Assembly (NCBI RefSeq): GCF_001648775.1
Contig: NZ_LVEJ01000001.1
Span: 310,001 to 374,000, forward strand
Length of the DNA: 64,000 nucleotides
Direction: 5' to 3'
Source: Pseudomonas fluorescens
Lineage (GTDB): Bacteria; Pseudomonadota; Gammaproteobacteria; Pseudomonadales; Pseudomonadaceae
The notes beneath the pieces were generated by a model that saw nothing but the letters and a program-made list of their open reading frames with translations, was not told where the DNA came from and did no database searches. Position numbers and translations under genes: made by a program. Shown here piece after piece: positions 34,993-44,410 of this stretch. How positions within the stretch are numbered: the stretch's first letter is position 1; every line of letters begins with the position of its first letter.

Positions 34993-35889
34993 TCATTGCT
35001 TGCCCAACGCAAAGTTGGGCAACGCCCCCAGCGGCTGGTTGAACTGATACGGAATCGACACCAGCCCCTCCCCGGTATTGCGCTGCACCACAAAGTGCAA
35101 ATGCGGGCCGCTGCTGTTGCCAGTGTTGCCTGACAGCGCCAGCGGACTGCCCACCGTCACCCGCTGCCCTTCGCGCACGCTCACCGAGCCTTGCTTGAGG
35201 TGCAGGTACACGCCCATGGTGCCGTCGTCATGCAGCACCCGCACAAAGTTGCCGGAAGCATCATTGCCGCGTCCGCTCTGTGAATTCTCGGTCTTCACCA
35301 CCACCCCCGCCCGCGCGGCAATGATCGGCGTGCCCACCGGCATGGCGATGTCCATCGCATAGCGATTCTTCGGCCCGTAGTGGCTGTACTGGCCGTTGGC
35401 GCCCTGACTCAGACGGAACGGCCCGCCACGCCACGGCAGCGGATAGCGATAGCTCTGCGCCGTACCCGCAGGGTCGCCCAGGGCGTACTGGAACTGCGGC
35501 GTATACACCAACGGCTTGCCGCCGGTAATTGCCGTCAGCAGCGCCAGGCGCGTGTTGCTGCGCGCCGGCAGCACCCGGCGGATGGTTTGCGCCGGCGCAC
35601 CACGCACATTGCTCATCCCGGTAAACGCCAGGGCCACCTCGACCGGCGCGTACAGATCGTTGCGCACGAAGACCACGTCGACGCCTTTCTGTTTCTTGAT
35701 ATCGAGATAAACCTGCCGCTCCAGGCGCTCGACCATGCGGTCCTGAAAGACGAACACCTGCGAGCCTTTGCTCGGCCGGTCGCTGTAGGAGACCACGCCG
35801 TTGGCATCGGTGGATTTGTAAATGGTCATGGCCACAGCCGAGGTGGCGGCCATGAAGAGACCACAGAAAAACAGCAGGCGCGCGAGCAT
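34993..35889 (-). CDS. Secreted M23 (LytM) peptidase with DUF4124 domain
   Basis: A 298-residue exported protein starting at ATG 35889 (an in-frame TTG two codons earlier is less likely). Signal peptide MLARLLFFCGLFMAATSAVA, then a DUF4124 segment (TIYKSTDANGVVSYSDRPSKG), a beta-rich middle, and an M23 domain (about 165-285). Zinc motifs are HYGPKNRYAMDI (H...D) and HLHF near residue 264, with YLHL for the catalytic histidine, so the site is complete. It probably cuts peptidoglycan cross-links in the periplasm. It is flanked by inverted copies of a REP-type element. Confidence 0.9.
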   Translation of the reverse strand: MLARLLFFCGLFMAATSAVAMTIYKSTDANGVVSYSDRPSKGSQVFVFQDRMVERLERQVYLDIKKQKGVDVVFVRNDLYAPVEVALAFTGMSNVRGAPAQTIRRVLPARSNTRLALLTAITGGKPLVYTPQFQYALGDPAGTAQSYRYPLPWRGGPFRLSQGANGQYSHYGPKNRYAMDIAMPVGTPIIAARAGVVVKTENSQSGRGNDASGNFVRVLHDDGTMGVYLHLKQGSVSVREGQRVTVGSPLALSGNTGNSSGPHLHFVVQRNTGEGLVSIPYQFNQPLGALPNFALGKQ

Positions 35890-36003
35890 GGGCAAAAGTC
35901 TGTCGAAGTGAGGCCTGGGAATGAGCCTAGCAGGTGAAGCAGACCAGGCTAGTCGACAGATGTTTCAAATTGGCAGGTGCGGGAGATGGGTGGTGCTTTT
36001 GAT

Positions 36004-36094
36004 GGCCCCTTCGTCGGAACGCCGCCCGGAGCCGGCTCGCTCCCACATTTGGAATGCATTCCAGGGTGGGAGCGAGCCTGCTCGCGATAGCGGA
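36004..36094. repeat. REP pair, inverse partner of the element at 34.9 kb
   Basis: Contains GGCCCCTTCGTCGGAACGCC onward, the exact reverse complement of 34934-34977, followed by a standard REP (GGTGGGAGCGAGCCTGCTCG). Confidence 0.9.
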
Positions 36095-36111
36095 CTGTCA
36101 GGCGACGAAGA

Positions 36112-37068
36112 TCAAGCGCCCGGAACGAAGTGCTTCTGCGCCGTGCCGCGAGCGATCAGGCGGGAGATGTAGTCGAGCTTCTGCGCATCCTGATCGACAA
36201 AGCGGAAGGTCAGTTGCAGCCAGTCGCTGTCGGCTTTCTGCTCATGCGCAACGATGGCGTGCAGGTAACCGTTGAGGCGGGCGATTTCAGCGTTGTCGCC
36301 CTGCTCCAGGTCGAGCACGGCGCTGTCGAGGATCTGCGGCAGGGTGTCGGTGCGTTTGATCACCAGCAACGCTTCCTTGATGCTCAGCGCTTTGATCACG
36401 CATTGCTGGGTGCCGCTTGGCAGGCGCAATTGGCCTTGACCGCGACCGCCGACCGGCGCTTTCGACGCTGCCGGGGCCTGAACCGGTGGGCTGTTGAGCA
36501 AACCACGCGACGGTGCTGCGGCTGGGGCTGGCGCAGCGGCAACCGGTTTGGCGAACGGGTTGACCGCTGCGGCGGCTGGCGCGCCGCCAACCACGGCAGG
36601 TTTGCCGCCGGTCAAGGCGCTCAGGGAATCGTTGCCGAACGCCGAGTTCATCTTGGTCGGTGCGCTGTTCATCAGGGTGTCGAGCTTGCCGACCTTGTTC
36701 AGCGCCTGCTTGACCTTGGTCAGCAGTTGTTCGTTGGTGAACGGCTTGCTGACGTAACCGGAGACCCCGGCCTGAATCGCCTGCACGACGTTTTCCTTGT
36801 CGCCACGGCTGGTGACCATGACGAACGGCATGGTCTTGAGGTTGTCTTGCTCGCGGCACCAGGTCAGCAGTTCGAGGCCGGACATTTCCGGCATTTCCCA
36901 GTCGCACAGAACCAGGTCAAACGCTTCTCTGGCCAGCATGGCCTGAGCCTTTTTACCGTTGACGGCGTCCTCGGTGCGGATTCCCGGGAAGTAATTACGC
37001 AGGCACTTTTTCACCAGGTCACGAATGAACGAAGCATCGTCCACGACCAACACACTGATCTTGCTCAT
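36112..37068 (-). CDS. Response regulator with CheY-like receiver and C-terminal PilZ-like domain
   Basis: A 318-residue protein. The receiver domain (1-122) has DDA (10-12), phosphorylated D56 (LCDWEMPEMSG) and K near residue 108 (SKPFTNEQLL). A long Ala/Pro-rich linker (about 150-215) joins a C-terminal domain (about 215-318) that resembles a PilZ-type beta-barrel with LQLTFRFVD, but lacks a clear RxxxR and (D/N)xSxxG di-GMP signature. No DNA-binding motif is seen, so the output is probably protein-protein. It follows phoU after a terminator, a place occupied by a regulator in P. aeruginosa as well. The partner kinase is unknown. Confidence 0.82.
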   Translation of the reverse strand: MSKISVLVVDDASFIRDLVKKCLRNYFPGIRTEDAVNGKKAQAMLAREAFDLVLCDWEMPEMSGLELLTWCREQDNLKTMPFVMVTSRGDKENVVQAIQAGVSGYVSKPFTNEQLLTKVKQALNKVGKLDTLMNSAPTKMNSAFGNDSLSALTGGKPAVVGGAPAAAAVNPFAKPVAAAPAPAAAPSRGLLNSPPVQAPAASKAPVGGRGQGQLRLPSGTQQCVIKALSIKEALLVIKRTDTLPQILDSAVLDLEQGDNAEIARLNGYLHAIVAHEQKADSDWLQLTFRFVDQDAQKLDYISRLIARGTAQKHFVPGA

Positions 37069-37202
37069 CCAACACCCCTATTAAAATCCCGGCAAGCATA
37101 ACGCTGGCTGATGGCACATTGCCAAAACTCTTCAGTCACGCCGGGACTTTTCGTTCGCGGGTGCTGCTTTTTAATTCGATCTGCCTTGTGAAAAGCAGAA
37201 AC

Positions 37203-37229
37203 AAAAACGCCCGGCCAAAGGGCCGGGCG
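37203..37229 (-). terminator. Terminator of the phoU transcript
   Basis: Nine-bp arms CGCCCGGCC (37208-37216) and GGCCGGGCG (37221-37229) with a 4-base loop, followed on the minus strand by TTTTT. Confidence 0.9.
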
Positions 37230-37245
37230 CTTTTCTCAGGCAATC

Positions 37246-38007
37246 TTACTTATCGTCAGCATCGCCCGGAACATTAGCGGTTTCGCCGCTTGTCCCTTCA
37301 ACTTCTTCCTTCATGCGCTTGAGGCCCATGTGGCGCACGTCGGTACCGCGCACCAGGTAGATGACCAATTCGGAGATGTTGCGCGCGTGGTCGCCGATCC
37401 GCTCCAGCGAACGCAGCACCCAGATGATGCTCAAGACCCGCGAGATAGAGCGCGGGTCTTCCATCATGTAGGTCGCCAGTTCGCGCAGGGCGGTCTTGTA
37501 TTCGCGGTCGATGATCTTGTCGTATTGCGCCACCGACAACGCCAGATCGGCGTCGAAACGGGCAAACGCGTCCAGCGCATCGCGAACCATGTTGCGCACT
37601 TGGTCGCCAATGTGGCGAACCTCGACGTAACCACGCGGCGCTTCGCCTTCTTCGCACAGCTGAATCGCGCGGCGAGCAATCTTGGTCGCTTCGTCACCGA
37701 TGCGCTCAAGGTCAATCACCGACTTGGAGATGCTGATGATCAGACGCAAGTCGGAGGCCGCCGGCTGACGACGGGCGAGAATGCGCAGGCATTCTTCGTC
37801 GATGTTGCGTTCCATCTGGTTGATCTGGTCGTCGATCTCGCGCACCTGCTGAGCCAGGCCGGAGTCGGCCTCGATCAGCGCGGTCACCGCGTCATTGACC
37901 TGCTTCTCGACCAATCCACCCATGGCCAGGAGGTGGCTGCGCACTTCCTCGAGCTCGGCGTTGAACTGCGCGGAGATGTGGTGGGTAAGGCCTTCTTTAC
38001 TAATCAT
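37246..38007 (-). CDS. phoU: Phosphate uptake regulator PhoU
   Basis: A 253-residue helical protein made of two PhoU repeats, each with an acidic metal-binding motif: EADSGLAQQVREIDDQINQMERNIDEECLRIL in the first half (short pieces of the ExxxD type) and YDKIIDREYKTALREL in the second, plus ERIGDEATKIAR and ERIGDHARNISE. It dampens PhoR and PstSCAB signalling when phosphate is sufficient. It is the last gene of the pst operon, 70 bp after pstB. Confidence 0.96.
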   Translation of the reverse strand: MISKEGLTHHISAQFNAELEEVRSHLLAMGGLVEKQVNDAVTALIEADSGLAQQVREIDDQINQMERNIDEECLRILARRQPAASDLRLIISISKSVIDLERIGDEATKIARRAIQLCEEGEAPRGYVEVRHIGDQVRNMVRDALDAFARFDADLALSVAQYDKIIDREYKTALRELATYMMEDPRSISRVLSIIWVLRSLERIGDHARNISELVIYLVRGTDVRHMGLKRMKEEVEGTSGETANVPGDADDK

Positions 38008-38077
38008 GTTGGCGTCCTTGGAGCGTCCGGTAAGGTGCGGTGGGCCGCAGCGTCAATCTGTGAATAAACCGCAACTG

Positions 38078-38911
38078 TCAGCCATAACGACCGGTGATGT
38101 AGTCTTCGGTCTGCTTCTTCGCCGGATTGGTGAACAGGGTGTCGGTGTCGCCGAATTCCACCAGTTTGCCCATGTACATGAACGCCGTGTAGTCGGACAC
38201 CCGCGCCGCCTGTTGCATGTTGTGCGTCACGATGACGATGGTGAACTTGGATTTCAGCTCGTAGATCAGCTCTTCGACTTTCAGCGTCGAGATCGGGTCG
38301 AGGGCCGAGCACGGTTCGTCGAGCAGCAGCACTTCCGGCTCAACCGCGATGGTGCGGGCGATCACCAGACGCTGCTGCTGACCACCGGACAGACCGAGTG
38401 CCGATTCGTGCAGACGGTCTTTGACTTCGTCCCACAGCGCCGCGCCTTTCAACGCCCACTCGACCGCTTCGTCGAGGATGCGCTTTTTGTTGATGCCTTG
38501 AATGCGCAGGCCGTACACCACGTTTTCATAGATGGTTTTCGGGAACGGGTTCGGCTTCTGGAACACCATGCCGACGCGACGACGCAGTTCGGCGACGTCT
38601 TCGCCTTTGCGATAGATGTTGTTGCCGTACAGGTTGATCGCGCCTTCTACGCGGCAACCGTCAACCAGATCGTTCATGCGGTTGAAGGTGCGCAGCAAGG
38701 TCGACTTGCCGCAGCCGGACGGGCCGATGAAGGCGGTCACGCGCTGTTTCGGGATGTTCATGCTGACGTCGAACAGCGCTTGTTTCTCGCCGTAGTACAG
38801 GCTCAGGCCCGGTACTTCGATGGCCACGGTTTCCTGTTCGAGGTTGAGGCTCTGCTTGTCGCGGCCCAGGGCGGACATGTTGATGCCGTGGGTATGTGCT
38901 TCGTGCTGCAT
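38078..38911 (-). CDS. pstB: Phosphate ABC transporter ATP-binding protein PstB
   Basis: A 277-residue ABC ATPase with Walker [10 protein letters not shown] (63-71), the PstB-specific Q-loop region [18 protein letters not shown] (residues in short blocks), signature LSGGQQQRL and Walker [14 protein letters not shown]. It powers phosphate import with PstA and PstC. An N-terminal extension of about 30 residues precedes the usual start. A short REP copy lies between pstA and pstB. Confidence 0.97.
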   Translation of the reverse strand: MQHEAHTHGINMSALGRDKQSLNLEQETVAIEVPGLSLYYGEKQALFDVSMNIPKQRVTAFIGPSGCGKSTLLRTFNRMNDLVDGCRVEGAINLYGNNIYRKGEDVAELRRRVGMVFQKPNPFPKTIYENVVYGLRIQGINKKRILDEAVEWALKGAALWDEVKDRLHESALGLSGGQQQRLVIARTIAVEPEVLLLDEPCSALDPISTLKVEELIYELKSKFTIVIVTHNMQQAARVSDYTAFMYMGKLVEFGDTDTLFTNPAKKQTEDYITGRYG

Positions 38912-38992
38912 GGGAGGCTCCCTGTGCTAACAAATTCGGTTCGGAACACTGCTTGTTGCAGCTTCCATCAATATTGCGGTGGCCGCGGATCA

Positions 38993-39020
38993 ATGTGGGA
39001 GCGAGCTTGCTCCCACAGGG
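38993..39020. repeat. Single short REP between pstA and pstB
   Basis: ATGTGGGAGCGAGCTTGCTC followed by CCACAGGG: a compact inverted repeat inside an operon gap, able to form a hairpin in the pst mRNA that may lower or stabilise the distal part. Confidence 0.8.
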
Positions 39021-39032
39021 TTCGCTTCGTCC

Positions 39033-40703
39033 TTAGCTATCCAGCGCTTTGTATTTTTCGCGCAGGTGGTTGCGGATATACACCGCCGACAGGTTCAACG
39101 TCGCGATCACCAGCACCAGCAACAGCGCCGTGGCGTACACCAGCGGACGCGCCGCTTCGACGTTCGGACTCTGGAAGCCGACGTCATAGATGTGGAAGCC
39201 CAGGTGCATGATCTTCTGATCCAGGTGCAGGTACGGGTAGTTGCCGTCCACCGGCAGCGACGGCGCCAGTTTCACCACACCCACCAGCATCAGCGGCGCC
39301 ACTTCACCGGCGGCGCGAGCCACGGCGAGGATCATGCCGGTCATCATTGCCGGGCTGGCCATCGGAATCACGATCTTCCAAAGGGTTTCAGCCTTGGTCG
39401 CGCCAAGGGCCAACGAGCCTTCACGCACGGTGCGCGGAATACGCGCCAGACCTTCCTCGGTCGCCACAATCACCACCGGCACCGCCAGCAGCGCCAAAGT
39501 CAGCGACGCCCAGAGCAGACCCGGTGTACCGAAAGTCGGTGCCGGCAGCGCTTCCGGGAAGAACAAGCGGTCGACCGAACCACCGAGCACGTAAACGAAG
39601 AAGCCCAGACCGAACACGCCGTAAACGATCGCCGGAACACCCGCGAGGTTGTTCACCGCGATACGGATGATCCGCGTCAGGGTGTTCTGCTTGGCGTATT
39701 CACGCAGGTACACCGCCGCCAGCACGCCGAACGGGGTGACGATCATCGCCATGATCAGGGTCATCATCACGGTGCCGAAGATCGCCGGGAAGATCCCGCC
39801 TTCAGTGTTCGCTTCACGCGGGTCGTCGGAGAGGAATTCCCAGATCTTGCTGAAGTAGAAACCGACTTTGGTGAAGGTGCTCATCGCGTTCGGCTGGTAG
39901 GCGTGAACCACTTTGCCCAGACCGATTTCGATCTCTTTGCCGTTGGCATCGCGAGCGGTCAAGGCATCGCGGTTGAACTGCGCATGCAGATCGGCCAGAC
40001 GCGCTTCGATGTCCTGATAACGCGCATTCAACTCGGCACGCTCGGACTCCATGTCCGCTTGCGCGGTGGCGTCGAGTTTGCCTTCCAGTTCCAGTTTGCG
40101 ACCGTGCAGACGGATGCGCTCCAGGCCTGCGTTGATTGCACCGATGTCAGTCTTTTCCAGCGACTTCAGTTGTGCAGCCAGACCGTTCACACGGTTGATC
40201 CGCGCCTGCAACTCAGGCCATGCAGCCTCGCCTTCGGCGATGACCTTGCCGTCCTGTTTGACGTTGACCAGGTAGCCGTAGAAGTTGCCCCACTCGCGAC
40301 GCTCGATCGCCATCAATTCTGGCGGCGTGGTCTGGTTGGTCAGCCACTCGCCGACGATCCAGGTGAAGTCGTTGCCGTTCAGGTCACGGTTGCCGACCTT
40401 GATCAGCTCGCGGGTCATGAATTCCGGGCCGACGTCGGGCACCGGCAAACCGGCGCTCTTCAGTCGGGCACGCGGCACTTCTTCTTTCTGCACCACTTCG
40501 CCAACAACCAGATGCTGGGCCTGGCCGGGCACGTCGTAGCTGGCATGCACCAGATCCGCCGGCCAGAAGTGACCCAGACCGCGCACGGCAATCACCGCCA
40601 GCAGGCCAATGGTCATGATGACCGCGATGGACACCGCGCCACCGCTGATCCAGACGCCCGGGGCGCCGCTCTTGAACCATCCTTTCAAGGAGTTCTGTTT
40701 CAC
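39033..40703 (-). CDS. pstA: Phosphate ABC transporter permease PstA (long form)
   Basis: A 556-residue permease, nearly twice the length of E. coli PstA. One membrane helix (about 20-42) is followed by a large periplasmic region (about 45-290) with a coiled-coil-like stretch (INRVNGLAAQLKSLEKTDIGAINAGLERI, then LEGKLDATAQADMESERAELNARY as adjoining parts). The C-terminal half (about 310-545) carries the permease helices and the ABC-binding loop (EGSLALGATKAETLWKIVIPMA). The long form is typical for Pseudomonas. It is 16 bp after pstC. Confidence 0.94.
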   Translation of the reverse strand: MKQNSLKGWFKSGAPGVWISGGAVSIAVIMTIGLLAVIAVRGLGHFWPADLVHASYDVPGQAQHLVVGEVVQKEEVPRARLKSAGLPVPDVGPEFMTRELIKVGNRDLNGNDFTWIVGEWLTNQTTPPELMAIERREWGNFYGYLVNVKQDGKVIAEGEAAWPELQARINRVNGLAAQLKSLEKTDIGAINAGLERIRLHGRKLELEGKLDATAQADMESERAELNARYQDIEARLADLHAQFNRDALTARDANGKEIEIGLGKVVHAYQPNAMSTFTKVGFYFSKIWEFLSDDPREANTEGGIFPAIFGTVMMTLIMAMIVTPFGVLAAVYLREYAKQNTLTRIIRIAVNNLAGVPAIVYGVFGLGFFVYVLGGSVDRLFFPEALPAPTFGTPGLLWASLTLALLAVPVVIVATEEGLARIPRTVREGSLALGATKAETLWKIVIPMASPAMMTGMILAVARAAGEVAPLMLVGVVKLAPSLPVDGNYPYLHLDQKIMHLGFHIYDVGFQSPNVEAARPLVYATALLLVLVIATLNLSAVYIRNHLREKYKALDS

Positions 40704-40719
40704 AGACTTCTACCTTTGC

Positions 40720-43002
40720 TTAAAGCGACGAGTATTTCTTGCGCAGACGCTGACGAATCAGTTCTGCCAGGGTGTTCATGACGAAGGTGAACAACAGCAG
40801 CACCAGCGCCGAGAGGAACAGCACGCGGTAGTGGCTGCCGCCGACTTCCGACTCGGGCATTTCCACCGCGACGTTGGCGGCCAGAGTGCGCAGGCCTTCG
40901 AACAGGTTCATTTCCATGACCGGGGTGTTGCCGGTGGCCATCAGCACGATCATGGTTTCGCCGACCGCGCGGCCCATGCCGATCATCAGCGCCGAGAAGA
41001 TCCCCGGGCTGGCGGTCAGAATCACCACGCGAGTCATGGTCTGCCACGGCGTGGCACCGAGTGCCAGCGAGCCGAGGGTCAGTCCACGCGGCACGCTGAA
41101 CACGGCGTCTTCAGCGATCGAGTAGATGTTCGGGATGACCGCAAAACCCATGGCCAGACCAACCACCAGTGCGTTGCGCTGGTCGTAGGTGATGCCCAGG
41201 TCGTGAGAGATCCACATGCGCATGTCGCCGCCGAAGAACCAGTTCTCCATGAACGGACTCATGTACAGCGACAGCCAGCCTACAAACAGGATCACTGGAA
41301 TCAGCAGCGCACTTTCCCAACCGTCCGGGACTTTCAGGCGGATCGATTCAGGCAGACGGCTGAAGGTGAAACCGGCGACCAGAATGCCGATCGGCAGCAA
41401 CATCAGCAGGCTGAAAATGCCCGGCAGATGCCCTTCGACGTATGGCGCGAGGAACAGACCGGCGAAGAAACCGAGGATCACCGTCGGCATCGCTTCCATC
41501 AGCTCGATCACCGGTTTGACCTTGCGGCGCATGCCCGGGGCCATGAAATACGCGGTGTAGATTGCAGCAGCAACCGCCAGCGGCGCGGCCAGCAGCATCG
41601 CGTAGAACGCGGCTTTCAGCGTGCCGAAAGTCAGTGGCGAGAGGCTCAGTTTCGGTTCGAAATCGGTGTTGGCGGCGGTCGATTGCCAGACGTATTTAGG
41701 CTCGTCGTAGTTCTCGTACCAGACCTTGCTCCACAGCGCGCTCCACGACACTTCCGGGTGCGGGTTGTCGAGCAGCAGCGGTTGCAGCTTGCCGCCGGCT
41801 TCGACGATGACACGGTTGGCGCGTGGCGACAGACCGAAAACACCTTGACCATCGACCACTTGATCTACCAGCAGCGTGCGGTGCGCGGTGCTGTGGAACA
41901 CGCCGAGCTTGCCGCTGGCATCCAGCGCGAGGAAGCCTTTGCGACGCTCTTCGGCGGTGATTTCAACGATTGGCGTGGTGCCCATCTGGAAGGTGCGAAT
42001 TTGCTTCAGGCGCAGTTCGCCGTCGGTGTCACGGGCCATGAACCACTGGGCCAGACCACCCTTGGAGTCGCCGACGATCAGCGAGATACCACCGACCAGT
42101 TGAGTGGTCGCGGTGACTTCGGCATCAGCGTTTTCCAGCAGTTTGTAGCGACCGTTGAGGCTCTTGTCGCGCAGGCTGAACACATCGGCCTGAGCGCGAC
42201 CGTTGACCACGTACAGCCACTGCTGGCGCGGGTCGACGAAGATGTTTTTCACGGGTTCAGTCATCTGCGGCAGATCAATACGCTTCTGCTCGTTGGTGAC
42301 TTCACCGGTCATCATGTTTTCTTCGCTGGTCAGCGACAACACATTGAGTTGCGAACCGGTCGAACCGACCAGCATCAGCGTCGTGTCGGTGGCATTCAGG
42401 CTGACATGCTCCAGCGCACCGCCGGCTTCGTTCAACGCGATCGGCGTCTCGCCGTACGGATATTCAATCGCCGGGGTGATGGTTTTCTTGCCATCGGGGT
42501 AGCTGACTTTATAGGTGTGACGGAACACCAGCGCCTGGCCATTGGACAAGCCCACGGCTACCAGCGGGTGGCCCGGCTGATCTTCACCAATCGAGGTCAC
42601 GGTGGCGCCAGCAGGCACCGGCAGATCGACGCGCTTCAGTTCAGCGCCACTGTCGATATCAAAGAACAACGCCTGGCCCTTGTCGGAAACGCGCATCGCC
42701 ACCTGATTCTGCTCTTCGAGCGAAATCATCAGCGGCTTGCCGGCGTCCTGCATCCAGGCCGGGGTGATCGAGTCTTTCGCGGTCAGGTCGGCACCCTTGA
42801 ACAGCGGCGCGACCACGTAGGCGAGGAAGAAGAAGATCAGGGTGATGGCTGCCAGCACCGCCAGACCGCCAACGAGGACGTACCAGCGGGTGAAGCGATC
42901 CTTGAGCGCGCGAATGCGGCGCTTGCGTTGCAGCTCAGGCGTATTGAAATCAATGCGCTTGGGAGGATTAGTAGTCATGTGGGAATTGGCCAGATCATTC
43001 AT
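40720..43002 (-). CDS. pstC: Phosphate ABC transporter permease PstC (long form)
   Basis: A 760-residue permease. After one N-terminal helix (about 43-67) a periplasmic region of roughly 370 residues has the strand-rich pattern of a beta-propeller (HPLVAVGLSNGQALVFRHTYKV, TTLMLVGSTGSQLNVLSL, QWLYVVNGRAQADVFSLRD). The C-terminal 290 residues are the permease with helices and the loop LGSLALGATPWQTMTRVVIL. E. coli PstC lacks the insertion. An internal ATG at 42978 is an alternative start. A strong Pho box lies 22 bp upstream. Confidence 0.93.
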   Translation of the reverse strand: MNDLANSHMTTNPPKRIDFNTPELQRKRRIRALKDRFTRWYVLVGGLAVLAAITLIFFFLAYVVAPLFKGADLTAKDSITPAWMQDAGKPLMISLEEQNQVAMRVSDKGQALFFDIDSGAELKRVDLPVPAGATVTSIGEDQPGHPLVAVGLSNGQALVFRHTYKVSYPDGKKTITPAIEYPYGETPIALNEAGGALEHVSLNATDTTLMLVGSTGSQLNVLSLTSEENMMTGEVTNEQKRIDLPQMTEPVKNIFVDPRQQWLYVVNGRAQADVFSLRDKSLNGRYKLLENADAEVTATTQLVGGISLIVGDSKGGLAQWFMARDTDGELRLKQIRTFQMGTTPIVEITAEERRKGFLALDASGKLGVFHSTAHRTLLVDQVVDGQGVFGLSPRANRVIVEAGGKLQPLLLDNPHPEVSWSALWSKVWYENYDEPKYVWQSTAANTDFEPKLSLSPLTFGTLKAAFYAMLLAAPLAVAAAIYTAYFMAPGMRRKVKPVIELMEAMPTVILGFFAGLFLAPYVEGHLPGIFSLLMLLPIGILVAGFTFSRLPESIRLKVPDGWESALLIPVILFVGWLSLYMSPFMENWFFGGDMRMWISHDLGITYDQRNALVVGLAMGFAVIPNIYSIAEDAVFSVPRGLTLGSLALGATPWQTMTRVVILTASPGIFSALMIGMGRAVGETMIVLMATGNTPVMEMNLFEGLRTLAANVAVEMPESEVGGSHYRVLFLSALVLLLFTFVMNTLAELIRQRLRKKYSSL

Positions 43003-43024
43003 GCGCTCACCCTAGCGATCCTGT

Positions 43025-43042
43025 ATGACAGAAAGATGACAA
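43025..43042 (-). promoter_or_regulatory. Pho box before pstC
   Basis: Minus-strand TTGTCATCTTTCTGTCAT: repeats TTGTCAT and CTGTCAT with a 4-bp spacer, the best match to the PhoB consensus in the window. It shows pstC-pstA-pstB-phoU has its own phosphate-controlled promoter, separate from pstS. Confidence 0.85.
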
Positions 43043-43105
43043 TGCAGTGACGCAGCAAATCCACCGCCAGCGGGACTGGCAGAGGATCAAAAATTTGAGG
43101 TGTGG

Positions 43106-43138
43106 AAAAGGCCGGCCTGCAAGCAGATCCGGCCTTTT
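43106..43138 (-). terminator. Terminator of pstS
   Basis: Ten-bp arms AAAAGGCCGG (43106-43115) and CCGGCCTTTT (43129-43138), ending in a U-run on the minus strand, 38 bp after the pstS stop. Confidence 0.85.
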
Positions 43139-43175
43139 ACCTGAGTCCGGCGGGGTTCACCCCAGACTCAATTTG

Positions 43176-44177
43176 TTACTTCTTTGCGACTTCAGCGCCG
43201 CCTTCCTGCAGACCCAGGTCAGCCAGTGCTTTTGCAGCAACCTTGGCTGGCAGTGGGATGTAACCGTCTTTCACCACAACTTCCTGGCCCTGTTTCGACA
43301 ACACCAGTTTCACGAACTCAGCTTCCAGCGGAGCCAGAGGCTTGTTCGGGGCTTTGTTGACGTAAACGTAGAGGAAACGCGACAGCGGGTACTTGCCGTT
43401 CAGGGCGTTTTCTTCGGTGTCTTCGATGAAGTCAGTGCTGCCCTTCTTCGACAGCGCCACGGTTTTCACGCTGGCAGTCTTGTAGCCGATGCCCGAGTAA
43501 CCGATCCCGTTCAGCGAGGAGCTGATCGACTGCACAACCGACGCCGAACCTGGTTGTTCGTTGACGTTTGGTTTGTAGTCGCCTTTGCACAGGGCTTCTT
43601 CTTTGAAGTAGCCGTAAGTGCCGGATACCGAGTTACGACCGAACAGCTGCACTGGCTTGTTGGCCAGGTCGCCGGTCACGCCCAGGTCGCCCCAGGTTTT
43701 CACGTCGGCTTTGGCGCCGCACAGACGGGTCGACGAGAAGATCGCATCAACCTGTTCCATGGTCAGGTGCTGGATCGGGTTGTCTTTGTGTACGAAGACA
43801 GCCAGAGCATCCACGGCAACCGGGATAGCGGTTGGCTTGTAGCCGTACTTCTGCTCGAAAGCAGCCAGTTCGGTGTCCTTCATCTTGCGGCTCATCGGGC
43901 CCAGGTTGGAGGTGCCTTCAGTCAGCGCAGGTGGCGCAGTGGCGGAGCCGGCGGCCTGAATCTGGATATTTACGTTCGGGTATTCTTTTTTGTAGTTCTC
44001 AGCCCAGAGGGTCATGAGGTTGGCCAGGGTATCGGAGCCGACGCTGGACAGGTTGCCCGACACACCAGCGGTCTTGGTGTAGCTCGGGATAGCAGGGTCA
44101 ACAGCGGCAACCGCGTTGGCAGTCGCAACGCCAGCAGCGACAAAAGTCATTGCCGCCATCAAACGCTTCAGTTTCAT
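43176..44177 (-). CDS. pstS: Phosphate-binding periplasmic protein PstS
   Basis: A 333-residue secreted protein. Signal peptide [24 protein letters not shown]; the mature part has phosphate-binding loops of the PstS family ([20 protein letters not shown], then [41 protein letters not shown]). It captures phosphate for PstCAB. The gene is monocistronic, with its own Pho box and terminator. Two cysteines (RLCGAK, ALCKGD) probably form a disulfide. Confidence 0.95.
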   Translation of the reverse strand: MKLKRLMAAMTFVAAGVATANAVAAVDPAIPSYTKTAGVSGNLSSVGSDTLANLMTLWAENYKKEYPNVNIQIQAAGSATAPPALTEGTSNLGPMSRKMKDTELAAFEQKYGYKPTAIPVAVDALAVFVHKDNPIQHLTMEQVDAIFSSTRLCGAKADVKTWGDLGVTGDLANKPVQLFGRNSVSGTYGYFKEEALCKGDYKPNVNEQPGSASVVQSISSSLNGIGYSGIGYKTASVKTVALSKKGSTDFIEDTEENALNGKYPLSRFLYVYVNKAPNKPLAPLEAEFVKLVLSKQGQEVVVKDGYIPLPAKVAAKALADLGLQEGGAEVAKK

Positions 44178-44244
44178 GCCTTACTCCTAGCAGATAGGGT
44201 GTGTTAAGTCGGGGCCAAGTATCAGCAGGCCGTGTGAACACTCT

Positions 44245-44262
44245 ATGGCTGAAATATGACAA
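44245..44262 (-). promoter_or_regulatory. Pho-box-like site before pstS
   Basis: Minus-strand TTGTCATATTTCAGCCAT: a good TTGTCAT half and a weaker CAGCCAT half, 4 bp apart, 67 bp before the pstS ATG. Confidence 0.65.
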
Positions 44263-44314
44263 TTGGATGAAAGGCCAGCATCCGAGGTTTTACCGGATGA
44301 TTCGTGGTGCCCTC

Positions 44315-44385
44315 ATTCGCGAGCAGGCTCGCTCCCACAGTTGAAATGCATTCCAAATGTGGGAGCGCGCCTGCTCGCGAAGGCG
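44315..44385. repeat. REP pair between pstS and the MFS gene
   Basis: Left copy TTCGCGAGCAGGCTCGCTCC and inverted right copy GTGGGAGCGCGCCTGCTCGC (one base differs in the core) around TTGAAATGCATTCC. Confidence 0.9.
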
Positions 44386-44410
44386 CCGGGAGTATTGAGG
44401 AGATTTCGGA

